Origin: Comamonas sp. Y33R10-2
Lineage (GTDB): Bacteria; Pseudomonadota; Gammaproteobacteria; Burkholderiales; Burkholderiaceae_C
Direction: 5' to 3'
NCBI RefSeq assembly: GCF_019355935.1
Contig: NZ_CP079925.1
Location: forward strand, 2,790,001-2,854,000
Length of the DNA stretch: 64,000 nt
Position 1 is the stretch's first letter; every line of letters starts with the position of its first letter. This document shows, piece by piece, positions 43,301-52,362 of the stretch. The notes beneath the pieces are model-generated. The model saw only the letters and a list, made by a program, of their open reading frames with translations. It ran no database searches and was not told where the DNA came from. Both the position numbers and the translations under genes were made by a program.

Positions 43301-45028
43301 CTACAAACTCGCTGTTTCCCGAATCCAGGTGGCAGCTTTCTCGGCCATCATCAAGGTGGGGCTGTTGGTGTTGCCACTGGTAATGCTGGGCATGGCGCCG
43401 GCATCAATCACGCGCAGGCCTTGCACGCCGCGCACTTTGAAGCGGCTGTCCAGCACTGCCATAGGGTCGTCATCTCGCCCCATTTTGGTGGTGCCTACGG
43501 GGTGGAAGATGGTTGTGGCAATGTCGCCAGCCAGTCGGGCCAAGTCCTCATCGCTTTGATGCTGCGCGCCGGGCTTCCATTCCTCGGGCTTGAATCGCTC
43601 TAGCGCCGGTTGGCTGACGATGCGCCGCGTCACGCGCAGGCTGTCGGCTGCGACTTGGCGGTCTTCGGGCGTGGACAGGTAATTGGGCGCAATCTTCGGC
43701 GCTTGGCGAAAGTCTGCGCTTTGCAGTTGCACCGTGCCCCGGCTGGTGGGGTTGAGGTTGCAGACGCTGGCGGTGAAGGCAGAAAAGTCGTGCAGCGGCT
43801 CACCAAAAGCCTCGAGTGACAGAGGCTGCACGTGATACTCAAGATTAGGGTGGGCCAGAGTCGGGTTGCTGCGCGTAAACGCTCCCAGCTGGGACGGTGC
43901 CATGCTCATGGGCCCACTGCGCTTGAGCGCGTATTCAAGGCCAATGGCGGCCTTGCCCCATAAGCTGTGAGCCATGGTGTTGAGCGTTTTGGCGTTTTGC
44001 ACTTTGTAGACGGATCGAATCTGCAAATGGTCTTGCAAATTGGCGCCCACACCGGGCAGGTCGCGCCGCACGGCCACGCCGCGCTGCTGCAGCAAGTCAC
44101 CGGGGCCTATGCCTGAGAGCTGCAGGATATGCGGTGAGTTCACGGCACCGGCGCACAGCAGTACCTCGCGTGTGGCCTGTACGGTCACCATTTCATCGCC
44201 TGCCCAGACCTCGGCGCCCGTACAGCGCTGGCTGCCATCGGGCAGGTCCTCCAAAATCAGGCGGCGCACTTGGGCCCTGGTCCACATCTCAAAGTTGGGG
44301 CGGCCATAGCAGGTGGGGCGCAAAAACGCCTTGGCCGTGTTCCAGCGTAGACCGGCTTTTTGATTCACTTCAAAATAGCCCACGCCTTCATTGCAGCCCC
44401 GGTTGAAGTCCTCTGTGGCGGGAATGCCTGCCTGCTGCGCAGCCTGCGAGAAGGCGTCGAGGATGTCCCAGCGCAGGCGCTGCTTTTCCACCCGCCACTC
44501 GCCGCTGCCGCCTGTGCTTTTGCTGCCATGCCATTGTTGGAAGGCATCGCTGGCATGCACGTTGTTCGCAATGTTGTTGGTGACGCCGTTAGTGACGTTT
44601 TTTCCAGCGTCCTTTTGCGCATCCAGCCGCCAGTGATCTTCATGCTGGCGAAAGGCGGGCAGTACCTGATCCCAGCGCCAAGTGTCATCGCCTGTCATCT
44701 GCGCCCACTGCTCATAGTCTCGGGCTTGGCCGCGCATATAAATCATGCCGTTGATGCTGGAGCTGCCGCCTAAAGTCTTGCCACGCGGATAGCGCAGGCT
44801 ACGCCCGTTCAAGCCTTCGCTGGGCTCGGTTTGATAAAGCCAATCGGTGCGCGGGTTGCCTATGCAGTAGAGATAGCCCACGGGGATGTGAATCCAGTGG
44901 TAATCATCTTTGCCGCCGGCTTCTATCAGCAAAACGCGATGATTTCTGTTGCGGGTAAGGCGGTTGCACAGCAGCGAGCCGGCTGTGCCGCCGCCGATAA
45001 CGATGTAGTCGAACTGGGTGTCACTCAT
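43301..45028 (-). CDS. GMC-family FAD oxidoreductase (choline dehydrogenase-like)
   Basis: The 575-residue protein is a glucose-methanol-choline oxidoreductase. The FAD loop is YIVIGGGTAGSLLCNRLTR at the N-terminus, followed by PRGKTLGGSSSINGMIYMRG (signature 1) and a GAVNSPHILQLSGIG segment (signature 2). The active-site histidine is in IFHPVGTTKMGRDDD and the partner asparagine in SITSGNTNSPTLMMAEKAA. It would oxidise an alcohol in the cytosol; the substrate is not clear from sequence. A repeated asparagine-rich loop near residue 140 (NVTNGVTNNIANNVHASD) is an unusual insertion. ATG 45028 starts the normal N-terminus. Confidence 0.93.
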   Translation of the reverse strand: MSDTQFDYIVIGGGTAGSLLCNRLTRNRNHRVLLIEAGGKDDYHWIHIPVGYLYCIGNPRTDWLYQTEPSEGLNGRSLRYPRGKTLGGSSSINGMIYMRGQARDYEQWAQMTGDDTWRWDQVLPAFRQHEDHWRLDAQKDAGKNVTNGVTNNIANNVHASDAFQQWHGSKSTGGSGEWRVEKQRLRWDILDAFSQAAQQAGIPATEDFNRGCNEGVGYFEVNQKAGLRWNTAKAFLRPTCYGRPNFEMWTRAQVRRLILEDLPDGSQRCTGAEVWAGDEMVTVQATREVLLCAGAVNSPHILQLSGIGPGDLLQQRGVAVRRDLPGVGANLQDHLQIRSVYKVQNAKTLNTMAHSLWGKAAIGLEYALKRSGPMSMAPSQLGAFTRSNPTLAHPNLEYHVQPLSLEAFGEPLHDFSAFTASVCNLNPTSRGTVQLQSADFRQAPKIAPNYLSTPEDRQVAADSLRVTRRIVSQPALERFKPEEWKPGAQHQSDEDLARLAGDIATTIFHPVGTTKMGRDDDPMAVLDSRFKVRGVQGLRVIDAGAMPSITSGNTNSPTLMMAEKAATWIRETASL

Positions 45029-45307
45029 GGGGCAGATCAAAGGCCAGATTGAGGCCGAGTACAGGTTTGCGCTCAGGCCAAACCTTCAGGATTCATAGGA
45101 GAAAAAGCTGATTCATTAACGGCGATGGCGTCGTCGGTGTCGATAGGGAAAGCGCGTGAATACTCATCTTTTGGAAGCTGCTCACGCAATACCGGTGATG
45201 ACTTTCATAGGTTTTTGCTAAAAATTGCAGCGTTATCATGGCGCTTGCGGCTGCGGCTTACATGCTGTGCTTGGCATGCTTTGTGTATGGATGCCGGCTG
45301 GCGCGTT

Positions 45308-46501
45308 ATGCTGCCCTTCTCGGATAAACAGTCCCTCAAGTCAGCCAGTCCCCTTGCCTTAGGAAGCCTCTCTTTGTCCAGCACAGATCAATTACCTCAA
45401 TGCTCACTGCAAAGCCGCGATGGTCAGCAATGGGCTGTGCCTGTGGGCCGCTGGAGTGCTGCGCAGCTGGGCGACCGGCATATCTGGCGTCAACTGGCGC
45501 CGCAAATCAAGGCGGTGCCCAAGGGCGTGGCTTGGGACTTGCAAGCCTTGACTGCGCTGGACCACATCGGCGCGCAACTGCTGTGGCAGCAATGGGGCAA
45601 GACTTGGCCTGAGAAGCTAGAGATCACCAAGACCCAGCGCTCAATGCTGGAGCGCATCGCTAAGTTCAGCGACTTCCCAGAGCCTAAGCCAGAGCCTTCG
45701 GGCCTGATGTGTGAGATTAATAAGCTCGGTCAGTTGGTGATTGGAGCGTGTAATCACTTCGCCAGCTTGATTCGTTTGATTGGTCAGTTGCTGCTGGACT
45801 GCATGCGCTTGGTGCGCAACCCGGCGCGCGGCCCTTGGCGCGATATTTCTGGGCATCTTTATGCGACGGGGACTACGGCCTTGCCCATCACGGCGCTAGT
45901 CGGTTTTTTGATTGGCGTGGTGCTGGCTTATTTGATGGCGCTGCAACTGCGCCAGTTTGGTGCCGAGTCGTTCATCGTCAATATTTTGGGCATCTCTTTG
46001 GTTCGTGAGTTGGGCCCTTTGTTGGCCGCGATCTTGGTGGCGGGGCGCAGTGGCTCGGCAATCACAGCGCAGATAGGTGTGATGCGCGTGAATGAGGAGC
46101 TGGATGCCATGCAGGTCATGGGCATCTCTCAGGGCTACAGGCTGGTGCTGCCCCGTGCGCTGGCGCTGGCAATCTCTATGCCGTTGGTGGCACTGTGGAC
46201 CACGTTGGCCGCGCTGGCAGGTGGCATGGCGGCTGCTGACCTGGCGCTCAACATTACGCCTTCCTATTTCTTGCAAAGCCTACCTGCTGCTGTGCAGGTC
46301 GGTAATTTGGGCCTGGCCATGGCCAAGTCTATGGTCTTTGGTGTGCTGATTGCACTGATTGGCTGCCACTGGGGTTTGCAGGTGGAGCCCAATACCCAGA
46401 GCTTGGGGCGCGGCACAACGGCATCGGTGGTGTCGTCCATCACCATGGTCATCATCGTGGATGCGATTTTTGCCATCCTTTTCCGAAATGTAGGCTTTTA
46501 G
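45308..46501 (+). CDS. mlaE: Mla-type ABC permease with N-terminal STAS-like domain
   Basis: This 397-residue protein fuses an N-terminal soluble domain (about residues 1-110, STAS-like, with AWDLQALTALDHIGAQLLWQ) to an MlaE permease. The permease part has GTTALPITALVGFLIGVVLA, LVRELGPLLAAILVAGRSGS and IGVMRVNEELDAMQVMGIS, all conserved in MlaE. E. coli MlaE has no such domain; the separate STAS protein MlaB fulfils that role. The longer frame to 45125 has no support, and ATG 45308 was chosen. It heads an operon with mlaF, mlaD and a lipoprotein gene for phospholipid transport between membranes. Confidence 0.88.
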   Translation: MLPFSDKQSLKSASPLALGSLSLSSTDQLPQCSLQSRDGQQWAVPVGRWSAAQLGDRHIWRQLAPQIKAVPKGVAWDLQALTALDHIGAQLLWQQWGKTWPEKLEITKTQRSMLERIAKFSDFPEPKPEPSGLMCEINKLGQLVIGACNHFASLIRLIGQLLLDCMRLVRNPARGPWRDISGHLYATGTTALPITALVGFLIGVVLAYLMALQLRQFGAESFIVNILGISLVRELGPLLAAILVAGRSGSAITAQIGVMRVNEELDAMQVMGISQGYRLVLPRALALAISMPLVALWTTLAALAGGMAAADLALNITPSYFLQSLPAAVQVGNLGLAMAKSMVFGVLIALIGCHWGLQVEPNTQSLGRGTTASVVSSITMVIIVDAIFAILFRNVGF

Positions 46502-46505
46502 GATG

Positions 46506-46582
46506 AACTACCCCCTGTGCCGCTTCGCCGCTTCCCCCAAGGGGGACGACACCCTCGCTGCGGGGCGGCCCTTGCTTCGCGT
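46506..46582 (+). repeat. F-type intergenic repeat between mlaE and mlaF
   Basis: CCCCCTGTGCCGCTTCGCCG, CTTCCCCC/GGGGGACG stem, then CCCTCGCTGCGGGGCGGCCC. It sits inside the operon, as does the copy between gatA and gatB. Confidence 0.75.
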
Positions 46583-46627
46583 CTCTGGGTTATGTCGTGC
46601 CAGTCTCTTAGATCGAGAGGCTCGTAA

Positions 46628-47488
46628 ATGACTGAGCTGATGCAAAACCGTCGGATTGAAGGTGCCATCGGCGGCTATGAGCCTCCGCAGGATGTGCCGC
46701 CGCTGGTGCAGGCCATTGACTTGTGGACTGAGTTTGGTGAGGGCGAGTCGCGCTTTGCCGTGCATCAGGACTTGAATTTCGATGTTTATCCGGGCGAAAT
46801 CCTCACGCTGGTGGGAGGCTCGGGTACGGGTAAAACAGTGTTGCTGCGCCAAATTCTGGGTTTGCTCTCGCCTTCGCGTGGCACGGTCACCGTGAGCGGG
46901 CGCCCCTCGCGTGAAGTTATCAGCGGTGAGTTGGCGGCCAGCGAAGTGGGCATGCTGTTTCAGGCGGGAGCGCTGTATTCCGCCTTCAACGTGCTGGACA
47001 ACATTGCTTTTGCGCTGCGTGAGCAGGGCACGCTGTCTGATGCCGTGGTGCGCGACGCGGCCATGGTCAAGTTGCAGATGGTGGGCCTTAAGCCCGAGCA
47101 CGCCACGCGTATGCCTGCAGACCTTTCCGGCGGCATGATTAAGCGCGTGGCGCTGGCCCGCTCGCTGATGATGGACCCGCCGCTGCTGCTGCTCGATGAG
47201 CCCACAGCCGGTTTGGACCCGCAGGGCTCGGATGATTTTTGCGAACTGCTGCGCGACATTCATGCGGAGTTGGGCCTGACCGTCATCATGGTCACCCACG
47301 ATCTGGATACTTTGTTTGCGCTGTCAACACGCGTGGCCGTGCTGGCTGAGAAAAAAGTGCTGTTCACCGGCGCGCCGCGCGATGTGGCACAGGTCTCGCA
47401 CCCGTTTATTGAACACTTCTTCCAGGGAGAGCGTGGCCGCCGCGCCATGGCCCCGGTGCAAGGCGGCCCTGCCGCAGAGGAACGCTGA
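46628..47488 (+). CDS. mlaF: Mla ABC transporter ATP-binding protein
   Basis: MlaF-type ATPase, 286 residues. Walker A is GGSGTGKTVLLRQILGL, the Q loop is MLFQAGALYSAFNVLDNIAF, the signature is DLSGGMIKRVALARSL, and Walker B is LLLLDEPTAGLDPQG. The H-loop follows in IMVTHDLDTLF. It should energise the permease at the inner membrane. GAGAGG precedes the ATG. The stop codon shares one base with the mlaD start (TGATG), so the two are translationally coupled. Confidence 0.95.
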   Translation: MTELMQNRRIEGAIGGYEPPQDVPPLVQAIDLWTEFGEGESRFAVHQDLNFDVYPGEILTLVGGSGTGKTVLLRQILGLLSPSRGTVTVSGRPSREVISGELAASEVGMLFQAGALYSAFNVLDNIAFALREQGTLSDAVVRDAAMVKLQMVGLKPEHATRMPADLSGGMIKRVALARSLMMDPPLLLLDEPTAGLDPQGSDDFCELLRDIHAELGLTVIMVTHDLDTLFALSTRVAVLAEKKVLFTGAPRDVAQVSHPFIEHFFQGERGRRAMAPVQGGPAAEER

Positions 47489-48441
47489 TGGAAAACAAGT
47501 CCCATGCCATGGCTGCCGGCATTTTTGTGCTGGTGGTAACCGCCCTGCTGGCAGGGCTGGCTGTCTGGCTCACCCGAGATAACCGCGAGTACCAGCTCTA
47601 TGAAATGTCTACTAAAGATGGCGTCAGCGGCCTGCAGCCTCAAGCCACGGTGCGTTACAAGGGCGTGCCTGTGGGCAAGGTGGTGCGTATTGATTTTGAC
47701 CCGCAGATTCCCGGTAATGTGCTCATTCGCGTAGCGGTGGGCGAGAACACGCCGGTGACCCCCGCCACTTATGCACAGCTGGGCTACCAAGGTGTGACGG
47801 GCATGGCTCATATTCAGCTCGACGATGACGCCAAATCACCGCAGGAGATCAAACCCGGCCCCAGCGGCCTGCCGCGCTTGCGCATGAAGTCTTCGCCTCT
47901 GAACATGCTGGCCGATCAAGGCCCGGTATTGCTGGAGCGGGTCGATGAAATCTCGCGCCGCCTGAACTCCATGCTGGGCGAAGAAAATCAAAAGAGCATG
48001 ACTGCTGCGCTGCAAAACATTGCTTCCGCTGCTGGTAGCGTCAACGAGTTGGCGGGCACCATGAATAAGGCGGCTGCAGGCTTGCCGCAGGTGACAACAG
48101 ATGCGCAAAAGACCTTGCAGTCGCTGAGCAAAGCGGGGGACGCCGCCACGGGCGTGGCCAATGGTTTGCAAGACACGGTGCGCAGAATTAATGCGCCTGA
48201 TGGCCCGCTCAAGCAGATTGCGGATGGCACGCAGGCACTGTCTCAGGCGGCTGACGCGATGGGGCGCAACACCTTGCCGCGCGTCAACCGCGCCGCCGAT
48301 GATTTCTCGCGCGCATCGCGTAGCCTGAGCAATATGGCAAGCCGCATTGGCGACAACCCACAGTCCGTGCTGTATGGCGCTGGCGTGGGCCAGCCCGGTC
48401 CGGGCGAAGCGGGCTTTGCGGCCCCTGCGTCAGCGCATTGA
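47488..48441 (+). CDS. mlaD: MCE-domain lipid-transport protein
   Basis: MlaD-type protein of 317 residues. An N-terminal signal-anchor (AAGIFVLVVTALLAGLAVWL) is followed by the MCE domain (about residues 38-118) with GVSGLQPQATVRYKGVPVGK. The C-terminal 180 residues are helical with many Asn, Ala and Ser, longer than E. coli MlaD (183 in total). This length is typical of MCE proteins working with a PqiC-like lipoprotein. It is probably periplasmic, anchored to the inner membrane and forming a hexamer. Confidence 0.93.
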   Translation: MENKSHAMAAGIFVLVVTALLAGLAVWLTRDNREYQLYEMSTKDGVSGLQPQATVRYKGVPVGKVVRIDFDPQIPGNVLIRVAVGENTPVTPATYAQLGYQGVTGMAHIQLDDDAKSPQEIKPGPSGLPRLRMKSSPLNMLADQGPVLLERVDEISRRLNSMLGEENQKSMTAALQNIASAAGSVNELAGTMNKAAAGLPQVTTDAQKTLQSLSKAGDAATGVANGLQDTVRRINAPDGPLKQIADGTQALSQAADAMGRNTLPRVNRAADDFSRASRSLSNMASRIGDNPQSVLYGAGVGQPGPGEAGFAAPASAH

Positions 48442-48479
48442 TTTGACGAACACCTGAAGAAAGCGTCACAGGAAGCTAT

Positions 48480-49157
48480 ATGGCAAAACCTCTCCATTTT
48501 TCGTTTGCTTTGCTGCGTGCTGCTACCCTGTCTGCTGCGGCGCTGGTGCTGGCCGCTTGCTCGGCACTGCCCACACCGCCCATTCAGCCTGTGCGCTATG
48601 ACCTAGGAATGACGGATACGGCTGCGCCGCAGGCCAATGCGGCGGCCCCCAGCGTGGCCCCGCCGCCCTTGGTGCTGGCAGAAGTGCAAACACCTGCAGG
48701 TGCAGATAACTCCACAGCCATGCTTTACCGCTTGGCTTATGCCAACCAGCAAGAGCAGCGCGCTTACCAAGGTGCCCGCTGGAGCCTGCCGCCCGCTCAG
48801 ATGCTTGAGCAGCGCCTGCGCACCCGTCTGGCACTAGAGCGCCCGGTGCTGACGGACAAAGACAACGTCAGCCCCAATGCCAGCGATCAGCGCCCGCTGG
48901 GCATGCTGCGACTGGAAGTGGTGGAGTTCAATCAAGTTTTCGAGAGCGCTCAAAGCAGCCAAGCGGTGGTGCGGCTGCGCGCCAGCCTGATTGCGCAAGA
49001 CAGCCGTGGCGGCAATGTGCTGCTGGGCCAGCAGCTCTTTAGTGCGCAGGCTCCGGCGACCACGGCTGATGCTGCAGGCGGCGCACGGGCCATGTCTGCC
49101 AGCGTCAACGATGTGGCCACGCAGCTGAGCAATTGGTTGCAGAGGTACGGCCGCTAA
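48480..49157 (+). CDS. ABC-type transport auxiliary lipoprotein (PqiC-like)
   Basis: This 225-residue protein has a lipoprotein signal peptide with lipobox LAAC (residues about 24-27; the cysteine is followed by S, favouring the outer membrane). The mature part shows the ABC_trans_aux pattern: PVRYDLG, PPPLVLAEVQTP, AMLYRLAYANQ and a late DVATQLSNWL. Such proteins pair with MCE proteins in Pqi and related systems. It closes the operon mlaE-mlaF-mlaD; no mlaC homolog is present. AGGAAG precedes the ATG. Confidence 0.88.
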   Translation: MAKPLHFSFALLRAATLSAAALVLAACSALPTPPIQPVRYDLGMTDTAAPQANAAAPSVAPPPLVLAEVQTPAGADNSTAMLYRLAYANQQEQRAYQGARWSLPPAQMLEQRLRTRLALERPVLTDKDNVSPNASDQRPLGMLRLEVVEFNQVFESAQSSQAVVRLRASLIAQDSRGGNVLLGQQLFSAQAPATTADAAGGARAMSASVNDVATQLSNWLQRYGR

Positions 49158-49178
49158 AGTTAGCACTCATGCACATCC

Positions 49179-49201
49179 AAAGCCCTGCGATGCAGGGCTT
49201 T
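49179..49201 (+). terminator. Intrinsic terminator of the mla operon
   Basis: AAAGCCCTGC, short loop, GCAGGGCTTT, followed by GTTGATTTT. Confidence 0.78.
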
Positions 49202-49320
49202 GTTGATTTTGGGCAAGTTTTAAACATTGCTTGGAGCTGGCTTTGCTGATGTGGGTCAAAGAGGATGGGCCGCCTTCTTTTTAAGCTGCTAAGTCTTCAA
49301 CCCCACCCCAAGGAACTGCC

Positions 49321-49818
49321 ATGGCCAGCCTCGAATGGAATGCCTCCCTCATCGTCGATTTCCCTGTGATGGACGAGGTGCATGAAGAGTTCGTCGCCTT
49401 GCTGGCGCAGGTTGAAGCGGCTGGCGACGAGCAGCTGCGCGCACTGTGGGATGTGTTGATTGCCCACACCCAGCACCACTTTGACCAAGAAGACCGCTGG
49501 ATGCAGGCCACCGGATTTGCGCCGGGTAACTGCCACAGTCAGCAGCACAAAGTGGTGCTGGCTGTCATGCGTGAGGGTGCCGTCAAGGCTGAGCAGGGCG
49601 ACCTGAGCACGATTCGCCATATGGCCAGCGAGCTAGGCCCTTGGTTTAGCCACCATGCGCAAAACATGGATGCATCTTTGGCCCTGCACATGCGCAGCGC
49701 CGGTTTTGACCCGCTGACCGGTGCGGTGCTGATGCCCGAGGCGTTGCCGCAAGAGCCCATTACCGGCTGCGGCGGTGCTTGCGGCACCTCTGACAAAACG
49801 GCAGAAGCTAGGCTGTAA
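49321..49818 (+). CDS. Bacteriohemerythrin
   Basis: This 165-residue protein is a hemerythrin-type di-iron oxygen-binding protein. Iron ligands appear as the histidine in MDEVHEEFVALL, the pair in IAHTQHHFDQEDRWM, the histidine in CHSQQHKVVLAVM, and the HH...D in WFSHHAQNMDASL. It has a C-terminal extension with CGGACG, a cysteine-rich end not normal for the family, perhaps metal-binding. It should store or sense O2 in the cytosol. GGAA precedes the ATG. It is monocistronic. Confidence 0.92.
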   Translation: MASLEWNASLIVDFPVMDEVHEEFVALLAQVEAAGDEQLRALWDVLIAHTQHHFDQEDRWMQATGFAPGNCHSQQHKVVLAVMREGAVKAEQGDLSTIRHMASELGPWFSHHAQNMDASLALHMRSAGFDPLTGAVLMPEALPQEPITGCGGACGTSDKTAEARL

Positions 49819-49858
49819 AACGGACTCTCTCTAAGCCAGCGGCGCAAAGCGACGCAGG

Positions 49859-50506
49859 CTACGGATATATCGCAGGAGAGGCAAGGATTGGGAAGATTTT
49901 GACCAGTCCCCCCGCCATCACTTCAATCGCCAGCGCGGCCAAAATCAACCCCATCAACCGGGTCATTACGTTGATGCCGGTCTTGCCCAGCACGCGGGCA
50001 ATGGGGCTGGCTAGCGAAAAGCACAGCATGATGGCGGCGGCCACCACCACGCCATAGCCCACCAGCGCTACATGCTGCCAAATGGTGCGGGCTTGGTCGG
50101 CGTAAATCACCACAGTAGACATGGCGGCGGGGCCTGTCAGCAGCGGAATAGTCAGGGGCACCACGGCAATGCTGTTGCCCTCGGCGGCTTTCTCGACTCC
50201 TGCCTCTAACGTGGCGTTGTTTGGCCGATCTTCTGCCGGGCGCGAGTTCAGCATATTCATGGCGCTGAGCAGCAGCAGCAAGCCGCCGCCGACCTGAAAG
50301 CTTTGCAGCGAGATATTGAAGAACTGCAAAATTTCCAGACCCAGTAGGGCGCACACGGCAATCACACAAAACGCGGCAAAGGCGGCGGTGCGAATGGTTT
50401 GCCAGCGTTGCTCGGCATTGAAGCCCGCCGTGTAGTGAATGAAAAACGGAATGATGGCCAGCGGGTTGACGATGGCAAGCAAGGTGATAAGCGGCTTCAA
50501 ATCCAT
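49859..50506 (-). CDS. MarC-family membrane protein
   Basis: The 215-residue protein has six membrane helices. LLAIVNPLAIIPFFIHYTAG at the N-terminus and AVVPLTIPLLTGPAAMSTVV in the middle are the MarC signatures, as is MTRLMGLILAALAIEVMAGG near the end. MarC proteins were once linked to multiple antibiotic resistance, but that role was not supported; function is unknown. It is convergent with the bacteriohemerythrin gene. Confidence 0.93.
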   Translation of the reverse strand: MDLKPLITLLAIVNPLAIIPFFIHYTAGFNAEQRWQTIRTAAFAAFCVIAVCALLGLEILQFFNISLQSFQVGGGLLLLLSAMNMLNSRPAEDRPNNATLEAGVEKAAEGNSIAVVPLTIPLLTGPAAMSTVVIYADQARTIWQHVALVGYGVVVAAAIMLCFSLASPIARVLGKTGINVMTRLMGLILAALAIEVMAGGLVKIFPILASPAIYP

Positions 50507-50784
50507 GGCAGATGGGGTTCCCGTGGCGTGGTCGATTCGTCAGTGCATAGCGGCAGGGTCTAAGGCAGCTGCTTGCTTACAAGTATGCAGTTTTCGGTGC
50601 TTTGAGTGAGAAACGCGTGGACAATGGCTTGCAGTATGTTGATGGGTTGCGCGTTCGCCAGCGAATGAAAATGCGCGGTTCGCGGGTTAACTCAGGCATT
50701 ACAGCATTCATTAGCCAAACATAATGAAATCCTTTGCCAATGCTTTTCGGGCATACGTTGAGTGCCACAAATTTAGGAGCATTT

Positions 50785-51477
50785 ATGGGTAGCTTTGTTG
50801 ACTTGACCGCCGTTGATGGCGCCAAAACCCCCGCCTACGTGGCCCTGCCTGAAGGCAAGCCGCGCGGTGCTGTGGTGGTGTTGCAAGAAATTTTTGGCGT
50901 GAACTCGCATATCCGCTCCGTCGCTGATCGCTATGCCTCCCAAGGCTATGTTGCCGTGGCCCCCGCCATGTTTAACCGCGTCAAACACAACGTAGAGCTT
51001 GGCTATGCTGAAGAGGACATGAAGGCAGGCATGGCACTCAAGGCTGCCGTAGAAGCTTTACCTTCACCCGGGGCCCTGCGCGATGTGGAGGCAGCCGTGG
51101 CCCATGCTGCAACGCTAGTGCCCGGCGGCAAAGTGGGTGTGGTGGGTTACTGCTGGGGCGGCTTGATGACTTGGCGCGCAGCCTGCACGTTGCCCAGCGT
51201 GTCTGCCGCCGTTTGCTACTACGGCGGCGGCATGACAGGTGAGCAAGAAGCCAGCCGCCAAGCCCTGTGCCCGGTGCTAGCTCACTTTGGTAGCCAAGAC
51301 CACTACATCTCACTGGAGTCGGTAGAAGCCTTCAAGCTGGCTCAGCCCAAGGCGCAGGTCTATGTCTATGAGGCCGACCACGGCTTCAACTGCGGCCAGC
51401 GCGGCTCATACAACGCTGGCGCAGCGGCCAAGGCCATTGAGCGCACTCTGGCCTTCTTCGGCGAACATCTGGCCTGA
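50785..51477 (+). CDS. Dienelactone hydrolase family protein
   Basis: The 230-residue protein is an alpha/beta hydrolase of the dienelactone hydrolase family. The nucleophile is the cysteine in VGVVGYCWGGLMTWRA, the acid is the aspartate in FGSQDHYISLE, and the histidine is in YEADHGFNCGQRG, forming the Cys-Asp-His triad of the family. It may act in chlorocatechol-type degradation or, as for many homologs, on an unknown lactone or ester. The frame opens 17 codons earlier, but TAGGAGC six bases before ATG 50785 decides the start. It is monocistronic with a strong terminator. Confidence 0.92.
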   Translation: MGSFVDLTAVDGAKTPAYVALPEGKPRGAVVVLQEIFGVNSHIRSVADRYASQGYVAVAPAMFNRVKHNVELGYAEEDMKAGMALKAAVEALPSPGALRDVEAAVAHAATLVPGGKVGVVGYCWGGLMTWRAACTLPSVSAAVCYYGGGMTGEQEASRQALCPVLAHFGSQDHYISLESVEAFKLAQPKAQVYVYEADHGFNCGQRGSYNAGAAAKAIERTLAFFGEHLA

Positions 51478-51490
51478 CATAAAAACCATA

Positions 51491-51529
51491 GCTGCTTGCG
51501 CTTGATAGGTAAGCGCAAGCAGCTTTTTT
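51491..51529 (+). terminator. Intrinsic terminator of the dienelactone hydrolase gene
   Basis: A perfect 13-bp stem GCTGCTTGCGCTT/AAGCGCAAGCAGC with six T after it. ATAGCTGC at its left and the CTT...AAG core resemble the R family, so it may be an R repeat serving as a terminator. Confidence 0.9.
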
Positions 51530-51595
51530 ATGGACTTAAACCGCTGCGGTGGGTGCAGCTGATCTATTAGCGTCAATGGTCAACGTTGCTGTGAC

Positions 51596-52129
51596 TTGAA
51601 TGGCGGAGGCCGACCCTATGAGGTCTATTCTGCGGATAGCATGGAAGCATCTTCAAACAATTCAAGAACGTCTTTGAAGCAAGATTTTCTATGGATCAAC
51701 TGTCTTCTGATGCCGCCTCTTTACGAAAATATTTTGATTGGACTCGGTACTGGCTTGGCTTCTGGCCTGGTCACTGGCCTTTATTCAGGTCTTATTATTT
51801 CGAGGAGAAATCGATTTGACTCTCTGCGAGTTGATCTACTGCGTCATATAAACAGCATTGAGTACATGCAGGAGGAGGACGGTGTTCGGGTTGTACCCGG
51901 CACAAGCTCGCAGCTCATATATGTCGCCAGCGATTTTGCTCACTTTGGTCATCGCCAGGCGGCTGAAGTGTCGAGCTATGGACACAAGACAGTCATCTCG
52001 GCAATTAATGACTCTACGTGTGGACGACTTAACACTGCCTCTTTGGAGCTGGAACTTAACAAAGTTCGTGAGAAGTTCCGAGCAATCAAACCATCGGCAT
52101 CGTTGTATTTCCCTTGGGGGCAGATTTAA
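51596..52129 (+). CDS. Uncharacterised small membrane protein
   Basis: This 177-residue frame is not recognised and has codon use less GC-rich than its neighbours. A glycine-rich membrane helix (ILIGLGTGLASGLVTGLYSG) is followed by basic RRNRFDSLRVDLL and a soluble C-terminus. A later ATG at 51710, just before the helix (PPLYENILIG), is a more likely start and gives 139 residues. The lower GC suggests a recent arrival. It lies isolated between two operon ends. Confidence 0.5.
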   Translation: MNGGGRPYEVYSADSMEASSNNSRTSLKQDFLWINCLLMPPLYENILIGLGTGLASGLVTGLYSGLIISRRNRFDSLRVDLLRHINSIEYMQEEDGVRVVPGTSSQLIYVASDFAHFGHRQAAEVSSYGHKTVISAINDSTCGRLNTASLELELNKVREKFRAIKPSASLYFPWGQI

Positions 52130-52277
52130 TAAGTACTTCAAAACTAGGCGGATTGAGCATCCGCTTACGGGGTTGCTTTAAAACAGCTTCTGGCCGTTAT
52201 AAGTCTTTGACTACCTTCCGCAGGTCCAACAAAACGCGTTGCGGAACGCGGCTACAGGGCGCACCCTAGGCCAGAGA

Positions 52278-52362
52278 CATTAAGCAAGCGCCGCCGCGCA
52301 GCGAGGATGTCATCCCCCTCCCGAAGAGAGAGGGGAAGCCGCAAAGCGGCTCAGGGGGCTCT
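52278..52362 (-). repeat. F-type intergenic repeat
   Basis: GCCGCGCAGCGAGGATGTC, CCCCCTCCC/GAGAGAGGGG stem, then GCAAAGCGGCTCAGGGGGC. It abuts the stop codon of the CorA-family gene. Confidence 0.75.

Noticed and set aside
50577..50825. 82-codon frame on the minus strand
   Set aside because: It overlaps the promoter and start of the dienelactone hydrolase gene and shows no coding features.
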